Origin: Bacilli bacterium
GTDB lineage: Bacteria; Bacillota_I; Bacilli_A; RFN20; CAG-449
Length of the DNA stretch: 49,426 bases
Direction: 5' to 3'
Assembly: GCA_900755065.1 (NCBI GenBank)
Contig: CAAEFC010000004.1
Span: forward strand, 1-49,426
The stretch's first letter is position 1, and each line of letters opens with the position of its first letter. The notes under the pieces were generated by a model. That model searched no databases. It worked only from the letters and a program-made list of their open reading frames with translations, and had not been told where the DNA came from. Of the stretch, positions 32,792-40,042 are shown piece by piece. The position numbers were made by a program, and so were the translations under genes.

Positions 32792-32922
32792 ATGCTTTTG
32801 GTTGTAAGGTTACAGGGTGGCCTGTAATTCAAAGCTATGCCTTAATGAAGAAAATCAACGAAAGCAAAACCTTATCTGAACTCAGGGAAGAAAAGATGAG
32901 AGAGTTAGAGATGATTAAGTGA
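32782..32922 (+). pseudogene. Displaced C-terminal tail of the T5orf172 gene
   Basis: A 46-codon frame holding the family's conserved C-terminus, separated from the main frame by a single -1 shift. Confidence 0.6.
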
Positions 32923-33189
32923 TTCATTTATCTCATGACTATTAATATAAGTAGTTGTAGAATAAAGGGCAGTTATACTTTTAATCTAGTAGGTAGATGA
33001 AAGGAGAGTGTTTTAATGGGCTCTAAATCATATAACCCATGATTCAATATGTTGAGAAAAAGCATTATGAGAAGATAGGGAAAGCCATAGACAAGTTTTT
33101 ACGCGAAACATTCCTCTAATCTTAGGAGTTGTTTTATTACGTGAATTCTTAAACTAAAATCCGCATTATATCTGTCAATTTTGTTGTTT
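32923..33189. other. Intergenic stretch, no gene seen
   Basis: A few short frames behind AAGGAGAG (33000-33010) break off at once. Probably decayed coding sequence that I cannot assign. Confidence 0.4.
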
Positions 33190-33594
33190 TCGGAAATTCG
33201 TAATTTTTATCTTGTTGTTTTCTCATTTTATAAGTTACCGCATAAGGCAGATTCTTTTTGTGATATCGACTTTCTTTTCATTCATGTATCTATAAACAGT
33301 TGGTATAGAAGTATTTATATCGTATAAATGAACAATCGCATAAATATATTTCTTGCTTAATAGTCTTTCCTTTATGGCTTCATTTCTTTGCTTATGTTCT
33401 TCCGGTGTGATTGATCCTAAGCAATCTTTTTATCACTTCTTGCTTCTTTAGAAATTATCCGATTTTTTTTGATTTCTTTTGATATGGTTGTAGGATCACA
33501 TCCAATTCTATTGGCAATATCCATGCATTTAGCTTTATGAGAAAGCATGGTTGCAATTGTTTTCCTATCATCATTTGTTAAATGTGACAATTAT
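33190..33594 (-). pseudogene. IS30-like transposase remnant
   Basis: On the minus strand the text SHLTNDDRKTIATMLSHKAK, then CMDIANRIGCDPTTISKEIK is the N-terminal helix-turn-helix of IS30-family transposases. It runs to a stop, then resumes in another frame (SITPEEHKQRNEAIKERLLS, SIPTVYRYMNEKK), and after another shift as LPYAVTYKMRKQQDKNYE. The DDE catalytic core is missing. I could not find terminal inverted repeats. Confidence 0.7.
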
Positions 33595-33711
33595 TATACT
33601 ATGCCTATAGGATGTTTGAAATATAACTTATCGGACTAAATTCTGCTCTTTATTATAATCTGGATTTTAATTTAAGAATCCACGAACATTTTGAAATAAG
33701 GGTATAAAACA

Positions 33712-33740
33712 TTTCCACATTTTAAAAATAATGCTATAAT
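33712..33740 (+). promoter_or_regulatory. Promoter of the methyltransferase-DGQHR operon
   Basis: An extended -10, TGCTATAAT (33732-33740), with weak -35 TTTCCA (33712-33717) at 17 bp. The leader before ATG 33822 is about 75 nt. Confidence 0.6.
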
Positions 33741-33821
33741 ATAATATCAAAAAGAGCAAGAGATGATGAGTATGAGATTTAATGCGTAAGTAAAAGTTAG
33801 AAATAAAAGAGGGATAGAAGT

Positions 33822-34712
33822 ATGATAAAATTCAACAAAAATGGGATTATTATTTCAAATGAAGATTGTATTAAGTTTGCTAAAAAGATTGAAAAGGAAA
33901 CAGTGGCATTAATAATTACATCGCCACCATATTGTATGCAAAAAAAATATGAGGATTTAAAGGCAGATTTGAAGACATTTAGATCAAACAATAAAAAGAT
34001 ATTAAAAGAATCTATTAGAGTGTTAAAAAGGGGTGGCAGTTTGTGTTGGCAAGTAGGTTATCATGTTAAGAATGGAGTTGTAGTCCCGTTGGATATACTT
34101 GTTTATAATATAATTGAAGAACTAAATAAGACTCTAGATGAGGATTGCAAATTATTTTTAAGAAATAGAATTATTTGGACATTTGGACATGGATTACATT
34201 CTGAAAATAGATTCAGCGGAAGACATGAGACGATACTTTGGTTTACTAAAGGAAAGGATTATTCATTTAATTTAGATTGCGTAAGAATTCCGCAAAAATA
34301 TCCAGGTAAAACATTTTACAAAGGAAAAAAGAAAGGAGAAATCAGCGGAAACCCATTAGGGAAAAATCCATCAGATGTTTGGGATATACCAAATGTAAAG
34401 AATAAGCACGTTGAAAAAACAAATCATCCGTGTCAATTCCCTGAGGCATTGGCACAAAGATTAGTATTAGCGTTAAGCAATAAAGATGACATTGTGTATG
34501 ATCCATTTTCAGGATCTGGAACAACAGCATTGGCATGTTACTTAAATGAAAGAAGGTTTTTAGGAACAGAATTAGATAAAGAATACTTTGCCATTTCAGT
34601 AAATAGACTGAATTCGGCGTTTGAAGGAAATGTTAAAATAAGAGAAGATAAACCTGTAATTCCACCTGATCCTAATTCGAAAGTAGCAAAAAAACCAGAT
34701 AATTTTATTTAA
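33822..34712 (+). CDS. Site-specific DNA methyltransferase (beta class, TSPPY type)
   Basis: 296 residues behind GAGGGAT. The catalytic motif IV, TSPPY, is at 33-37 and the SAM-binding motif I, DPFSGSGTT, at 227-235, so the order is beta class. It also has VLKRGGSLCWQVGYH and NHPCQFPEALAQRLV. TSPPY is common in N4-cytosine enzymes but also occurs in N6-adenine enzymes, so the base is open. No conventional restriction endonuclease is adjacent. Instead, a DGQHR-domain gene follows after 11 nt with AAGGAG, indicating one operon. The frame is intact. Confidence 0.88.
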   Translation: MIKFNKNGIIISNEDCIKFAKKIEKETVALIITSPPYCMQKKYEDLKADLKTFRSNNKKILKESIRVLKRGGSLCWQVGYHVKNGVVVPLDILVYNIIEELNKTLDEDCKLFLRNRIIWTFGHGLHSENRFSGRHETILWFTKGKDYSFNLDCVRIPQKYPGKTFYKGKKKGEISGNPLGKNPSDVWDIPNVKNKHVEKTNHPCQFPEALAQRLVLALSNKDDIVYDPFSGSGTTALACYLNERRFLGTELDKEYFAISVNRLNSAFEGNVKIREDKPVIPPDPNSKVAKKPDNFI

Positions 34713-34723
34713 GGAGAATAGAA

Positions 34724-36544
34724 ATGGCAGTAGAAACATTAATTAAAATAAAAAGTAAGAAAACAAAGCTTTCAAAAGAACAAAGACTAGAGAATAAAAA
34801 AAGAAGTGAATTTCGGAAGCACATTCAAAATATTTTTGTTTACTCTGGCTTTAAAGCACTAAAAGTGGGACGGCAATTTTATTTGGGCGGCAAGCCAAAT
34901 GAGCTTGACCATTGCTTTGTATACGAAAATATAATGATTATTTGTGAAGATACTTTAAGAAGTTTGAAAAATAATGAAAGCTTTTTAAAGAATAGCTCCC
35001 AATCTAATGACAATCATAAATTAAAAAAAGATGAAACAGCAAAAATAATAAAAGAAAATACCAAGGGCTTCATAGATGAATTAAAAAAAGATAATTATCA
35101 ATGTAAGGAGCTGAACACGTATAAATTTAATGAATTTAAAATCTTTTATTTATATTTTGAATATGGTTTAAAAAAGTTATTAAATGAAGATATAGAAAGA
35201 TTTAAACATCTTAGATTTATTGATGCTGCTACAATGAATTATTTTATAACGATGTCAAAAAGTATAAAGGCATCTTTTAAGTATGAAATATTTAGATTTT
35301 TAAATCTAAAAAGAAAAGATATTGGTAAGCCTGACCCATTTGATAATGGCAATCTAAAATCAATTAAGACTTCTATTATTTATCCCGATTCTGTCACTGG
35401 TTTTCAGGATGGAATAAGAATGGTTTCATTTATGATGAGACCTAAAGATTTATTAGAAAACTCTTGTGTTTTAAGAAAAGATGGGTGGGATAAAAAAGTT
35501 GATTTATACCAAAGGCTAATAGAGCCAAAAAGAATAAAATCTGTGCGTGATTTCGTAGCTACCAATAAAACAACTTTTTTGAATAACATCATTGTCACTC
35601 TTCCGCGTGACATAAAATTTTACAAAAATGCTAATGGTCAAACGAAAGAAATTTTTCTGAATGACATTGTTCAATATAATAGTGATATAGAAATGCACAT
35701 ACCTGTTGATTTTAATTCAATGGCAATAATCGATGGGCAACATAGAGTTTTTGCATATTTTGAAGATTTTGATTCTAATAATCCTACTGAAAAAAATATA
35801 AGCAAACTTCGAGATGAACTTAATTTATTAGTTACAGGAATTATCTATCCAAAAGATAGTATATACGATGACGAATTGGAGAGAAGAAAATTTGAGAGCA
35901 GCTTATTTGTATCTATTAATAAAAATGCAAAACCTGTTGATGCAGATACTTTAATTCAAGTCCAATCTATTATGAACCCTACATCTGGAGAGGCGATTTC
36001 CAGAAAAGTTATTCAAGAACTAAATAAGGATGAACCTTTTAAAGATATGTTTCAATTATCAAAAGTTGAAAATGCTCCAATAAAAACTGCCTCAATCATA
36101 CAATATGCATTATCAAGTCTGTTAGTGGCCAAGAATAATTCAAATAGCTTATATAAGTATTGGTTAATAGAGAACAATAAAGATAAGGACTTTCAATTAA
36201 GACAATCAGTGGACATTGAAAAATATATTAAATACTGTACTAACTGCTTAAAGATATACTTTAAAGCTATTAAAAGTAGGTTTAATAGTTTTTGGAATAA
36301 AGACTCTAAACTTTTGAAAGTTATATCTTTAAATGCATTTATAATCGCATATAGAGATACACTATACCTCACTAATGGACCTAAAAATTATGACTTTTAT
36401 GCAAAAGTATTGAGCGGTTTTCAAATGGATTTTAATGAGAACCCAGATAATCCTTTTGAATATGGTGGTGCACAATATAGCAAATTTGCTAAAGCAAAAA
36501 TTATTCCGGTATTTGAAAATTTTTGTAAAAACAACGTGCTATGA
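34724..36544 (+). CDS. DGQHR-domain protein with nuclease-like N-terminus
   Basis: 606 residues. The hallmark is IIDGQHRVFAYF, with Asp337-Gly-Gln-His-Arg341, the DndB/DpdB-like ParB-fold signature, followed by SLFVSINKNAKPVDADTLIQVQ, also typical of this family. The first 80 residues (FRKHIQNIFVYSGFK, GGKPNELDHCF, IICEDT) look like a PD-(D/E)xK-type fold with Asp62 and Glu75, but the usual catalytic Lys is replaced (EDT), so it may be inactive or a variant. It is co-transcribed with the upstream methyltransferase. A role in restriction or modification control is inferred; I know no described system of exactly this pair. Confidence 0.7.
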   Translation: MAVETLIKIKSKKTKLSKEQRLENKKRSEFRKHIQNIFVYSGFKALKVGRQFYLGGKPNELDHCFVYENIMIICEDTLRSLKNNESFLKNSSQSNDNHKLKKDETAKIIKENTKGFIDELKKDNYQCKELNTYKFNEFKIFYLYFEYGLKKLLNEDIERFKHLRFIDAATMNYFITMSKSIKASFKYEIFRFLNLKRKDIGKPDPFDNGNLKSIKTSIIYPDSVTGFQDGIRMVSFMMRPKDLLENSCVLRKDGWDKKVDLYQRLIEPKRIKSVRDFVATNKTTFLNNIIVTLPRDIKFYKNANGQTKEIFLNDIVQYNSDIEMHIPVDFNSMAIIDGQHRVFAYFEDFDSNNPTEKNISKLRDELNLLVTGIIYPKDSIYDDELERRKFESSLFVSINKNAKPVDADTLIQVQSIMNPTSGEAISRKVIQELNKDEPFKDMFQLSKVENAPIKTASIIQYALSSLLVAKNNSNSLYKYWLIENNKDKDFQLRQSVDIEKYIKYCTNCLKIYFKAIKSRFNSFWNKDSKLLKVISLNAFIIAYRDTLYLTNGPKNYDFYAKVLSGFQMDFNENPDNPFEYGGAQYSKFAKAKIIPVFENFCKNNVL

Positions 36545-36658
36545 ATTTACTGACGCATAACTAATGCGAGGGTATAAGATCAATATTAGAGAAGCGAAGA
36601 GATTCGGGAAAATCAAGATAAAATGAGTATAGTATAAATCCTTAAAAAGTAAATTGAT
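36545..36658. other. Right boundary of the AT-rich island
   Basis: Between the DGQHR gene and ku the base composition returns to that of the core. No integrase, tRNA copy or obvious direct repeat is seen. Confidence 0.4.
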
Positions 36659-37489
36659 TTACGACAGCGACTTGCGCGGAGAAGAAGGCTTTCTTTTAGG
36701 CGAACTCAACCTTTTAGATGTCCCGGTTTTTTTGTGGTATTTCTCGATGCTGGTTTCCAACGCCTCCATCAAATCGCGGATTTGCGTTTCCTTTCCTCGT
36801 TTCGGCGATACGATTTTCTTACCCTTGATTTTTTCTTCAATCATCTGGTTGACTCTTTCGGCGTATTCGTCGCGATAGAGTTTCGGATTGAACCCGGAAG
36901 CCATTTCCCGGATCAGTAACCGCGCCAGTCTCAGTTCGGACGCAGAAGGCACGACACTGACTTTTTTGTCCGGATAGTCTTTGATTTCTTCGTAAAAGAA
37001 TAAAGTCGAAAGCACGATGCAATCCTCTTTCGGGCGGATGAGAACCAATGTTTCTTTCGTTCCCAGCACGGTCTTTCCCAAACCTCCCTTCTTCTCTTCT
37101 TTCATCGCTTTGAGAAGAAGCGAATAGGCCTTTTCCGCGCCGGTAGGGACCATGTAATACGACTTATCGAAATACAAAGGATCGATTTCATCGATGTCTA
37201 CGAATTGCTCGATCGTGATGCTCTTATCTTTTTCCGTCTTGATCTTTTCAAAATCTTTCTCTTCGAGCATGACGTACTTTCCGTCCTCATATTCAAAGCC
37301 CTTGACGAGTTCTTCGTTTTTCACTTCGCGCCCATCGCAGTCGACGCACGTCTTTTTGTACTGAATCCGCGACTTTGTTTTCCTGTCGAAGAGGCGAAAA
37401 GAGAGACTGCTGTCCCTGACCGCAGAATGAAGCGTAACCGGAATAAAGACGAAGCCGAAACTGAGATTTCCTTTAAAACTGTAAGCCAT
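36659..37489 (-). CDS. ku: Ku protein for non-homologous end joining
   Basis: 276 residues. The Ku core starts FKGNLSFGFVFIPVTLHSA and contains YKKTCVDCDGREV, KGFEYEDGKYV and EIDPLYFDKSYYMVP, all typical of bacterial Ku. It forms a ring on DNA ends and recruits LigD. The C-terminal 40 residues are basic (KRLSSPKRKPSSPRKS), as in many bacterial Ku proteins. It is divergent from ligD across about 80 bp, so the two may share control. Its composition matches the core rather than the island. Confidence 0.95.
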   Translation of the reverse strand: MAYSFKGNLSFGFVFIPVTLHSAVRDSSLSFRLFDRKTKSRIQYKKTCVDCDGREVKNEELVKGFEYEDGKYVMLEEKDFEKIKTEKDKSITIEQFVDIDEIDPLYFDKSYYMVPTGAEKAYSLLLKAMKEEKKGGLGKTVLGTKETLVLIRPKEDCIVLSTLFFYEEIKDYPDKKVSVVPSASELRLARLLIREMASGFNPKLYRDEYAERVNQMIEEKIKGKKIVSPKRGKETQIRDLMEALETSIEKYHKKTGTSKRLSSPKRKPSSPRKSLS

Positions 37490-37570
37490 ACTTTTGCTCC
37501 CGATAGTAGTATGCGCATAAAATCCATTGCACGTAGAATATTTTGTTCTTTTTATCCGAATACTAGAAAC

Positions 37571-39844
37571 ATGAAGCCAAATTTAGAAGCCTATCAAGAG
37601 AAGCGAGACTTTTCAGAAACTCCCGAACCAAAGGGAAAAATCGAAAAATCGACGAAAAAACTGCATTTTGTAATCCAGTATCATCAGGCGCGCACGAAAC
37701 ATTACGATTTTCGTCTGGAATGGAAAGGCGTTCTTCTGAGTTGGGCGGTACCCAAGGGACTTCCGCTGGAGACGAAAGATAAACGGCTGGCTATCCGTAC
37801 GGAAGATCATCCCCTGTCTTATCGTCGGTTTGAAGGCGTCATTCCCCAAGGACAATACGGCGGAGGTACCGTCCGCATCTTCGACGAAGGATACTGGAAA
37901 CCGAACGGAAAAGTCGACGCCGATCTGAAAAAAGGAGAAATGAAATTCGTTTTACAGGGAAAACGCTTTTCCGGAGGATTTGCTCTGATCCGAATGAAAG
38001 AAGAAAACCAATGGTTGATCATCAAGGAGAAAGATTTCTCCGCTTCTGAACATTCGCCCGAAACCGGGAAATCGGTAAAAACGCGCAATCCGTTTTCCGC
38101 GCCTTCGGTCGAACTGGCCTTGCCCGAAGAACGAATCCCGACCGGAAAGGACTGGGTTTACGAGATCAAGTACGACGGATACCGCATCCTTGCCGAAGCG
38201 GAATACGGAGAAGTGAAACTGCTTTCGCGAAATCATCGCGATTACACCGAAACGTTTCCCACGATCGCAGAAAGATTGCGGAAGATCTCAAAGAACCGCT
38301 CGATGATTCTGGACGGAGAAATGGTCTGCGCGGACAAAGAGGGAAAGAGTTCGTTCCCTGCATTGCAGGAAGCAATCAAAAGAAAAGACACATCGACGGC
38401 AACTTATGTCGTTTTCGATTTGCTGTCTTTGAACGGAGAGGACCTGAGAGACCAATCGCTTCGGGTTCGGAAAAACAAACTGAAAGATCTTCTGAAAGGC
38501 GAAGAAAAGGAAGTGCTGTACAGTAAAGAATTCAGACGGGGCGCGGCACTTTTTGAAAAAGCGCAAGAACTTGGGCTGGAAGGCATCATCGCCAAAGACA
38601 TCACCTCTTCGTATACCGGGAAAAGAAGCGGAAACTGGCGAAAAATCAAATGCAGAAAAAGCGATGAATTCGTGATCGGCGGATATCAGAGTTCGACGAA
38701 AGCCGACCGTTCAATACGGAGCCTTCTGTTAGGAAAATATCAGGGAAACCGATTGGTTTATTGCGGAAAAGTCGGCAGCGGAATCCGCGCTTCCGCGGAC
38801 AGAGAACTTTTCGTGCAGTTAAAAAAAATCCGCGTTCGCCGATCTCCTTTCGATACCGCCTTGCCGGCTGGAACCGATCGGATTTTCGTCCGGCCGATAT
38901 TCGTCGCGGAAGTGGAATTCGCCGAATACACTTCCGGCGGCAGGGTGCGTCAAGGCACTTTCAAGGGCATTCGCGAGGATAAGTCTTCCAAAGACCTGAA
39001 AGGCGAACCTTCCGATCCGGAGATTTCTTTGACGAATCCGGATAAGATCGTCTTTCCCGAAAAGAAAATCCGGAAAATCGACATCGCCGAGTACTATCAG
39101 AAAGTCGCTTTCCGCATGCTTCCCTACATCGAGAATCGGCCGATGTCGGTTCTCAGGTGTTCGCAAGGGATCGGACAACCCTTTTTTAAAAAACATCCGG
39201 AGAAAAAAAAGAACGGAATCCGCGTTTTCAAAGAATCCGGAAAAACGTATTTCGCTATCGAAACGTCGGAAGGATTGCTCGGAGAAGTTCAGATGGGAAG
39301 CGTCGAATTCCACATTCAAGGGAATCGCCTCGATCGGAAGACTCATCCTGATTATATGGTTTTCGATCTGGATCCAGATGCCGGTCTTCCTTTAAGCCGA
39401 GTCCGACAGGCTGCAAAAGATCTGAAAAAAATTCTTCGCCGGTTTCATCTTACTTCCTTTCTCAAAACCAGCGGAGGGAAAGGCTATCATATCGTCGTTC
39501 CCTTTTCAGAAACCCGGAACTGGGATTCCTTTTCGGATTTTGCGCGGCGGATCGTTCTGTTAATGGAAGATCGATATCCCGATCTGTACACTTCTTCGCT
39601 TTCCAAAAAAAGTCGGAAAGGTCGGATTTTCATCGACTGGATGCGCAATAAAAAGGGTGCGACCAGCGCCGCTCCTTACTCTCTCAGGGCAAGGAAATCC
39701 GCCTCCGTTTCGATGCCGATCTTCTGGAAGGAACTGGACAGCATCGCGCCCGACGGCATCGACATCGATGCCGCATTGCAGAGGCTGAACCGGGATCCGT
39801 GGAAAAACTTCAATGCAGTCAAGAAAAAACAGAAACTGCTTTAA
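37571..39844 (+). CDS. ligD: ATP-dependent DNA ligase D (phosphoesterase-ligase-polymerase)
   Basis: 757 residues from ATG 37571. Domain order: 3'-phosphoesterase (residues about 1-155; HFVIQYHQARTKHYDFRLEW, GQYGGGTV), ATP-dependent ligase (nucleotidyl-Lys in YEIKYDGYR; LDGEMV; EGIIAK), and an AEP-type polymerase at the C-terminus (MVFDLDPDAG with two catalytic Asp; TSGGKGYHIVVPF). The PE-LIG-POL order differs from the Mycobacterium POL-PE-LIG. The open frame extends upstream into the divergent ku gene, but KPNLEAYQEKRDFSETPEP is the normal start. No good ribosome site is visible. Confidence 0.95.
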   Translation: MKPNLEAYQEKRDFSETPEPKGKIEKSTKKLHFVIQYHQARTKHYDFRLEWKGVLLSWAVPKGLPLETKDKRLAIRTEDHPLSYRRFEGVIPQGQYGGGTVRIFDEGYWKPNGKVDADLKKGEMKFVLQGKRFSGGFALIRMKEENQWLIIKEKDFSASEHSPETGKSVKTRNPFSAPSVELALPEERIPTGKDWVYEIKYDGYRILAEAEYGEVKLLSRNHRDYTETFPTIAERLRKISKNRSMILDGEMVCADKEGKSSFPALQEAIKRKDTSTATYVVFDLLSLNGEDLRDQSLRVRKNKLKDLLKGEEKEVLYSKEFRRGAALFEKAQELGLEGIIAKDITSSYTGKRSGNWRKIKCRKSDEFVIGGYQSSTKADRSIRSLLLGKYQGNRLVYCGKVGSGIRASADRELFVQLKKIRVRRSPFDTALPAGTDRIFVRPIFVAEVEFAEYTSGGRVRQGTFKGIREDKSSKDLKGEPSDPEISLTNPDKIVFPEKKIRKIDIAEYYQKVAFRMLPYIENRPMSVLRCSQGIGQPFFKKHPEKKKNGIRVFKESGKTYFAIETSEGLLGEVQMGSVEFHIQGNRLDRKTHPDYMVFDLDPDAGLPLSRVRQAAKDLKKILRRFHLTSFLKTSGGKGYHIVVPFSETRNWDSFSDFARRIVLLMEDRYPDLYTSSLSKKSRKGRIFIDWMRNKKGATSAAPYSLRARKSASVSMPIFWKELDSIAPDGIDIDAALQRLNRDPWKNFNAVKKKQKLL

Positions 39845-39877
39845 GGCGGGAATTCTAGTGGATTTACCGCTTTTTTT
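39845..39877 (+). terminator. Likely terminator of ligD
   Basis: GCGG (39846-39849) and CCGC (39867-39870) with seven Ts; a short stem with a long loop, so only moderately convincing. Confidence 0.45.
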
Positions 39878-39936
39878 GTCTGAAAAAAAGCCCGCTTTCT
39901 TTTTTTCAAAAAGAAAAGAAGAGTTGCATATTTTGC

Positions 39937-39965
39937 TTGCACAAAATTTTTATTTTCGTTAAAGT
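39937..39965 (+). promoter_or_regulatory. Promoter of the transglutaminase-like gene
   Basis: TTGCAC (39937-39942), 17-bp spacer, TAAAGT (39960-39965). Confidence 0.6.
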
Positions 39966-40042
39966 AGTAGTGTTGTATATTTCATGGAGGGTCAAGTTCA
40001 ACCGAGAGTGAAAAAAGAAAGGTGAATAGAGGAGGAAGCGGA

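Noticed and set aside
21685..36658. tRNA-Leu 3' end duplication as island attachment sites
   Set aside because: I looked for a second copy of the T-arm/acceptor sequence at the right edge and found none.
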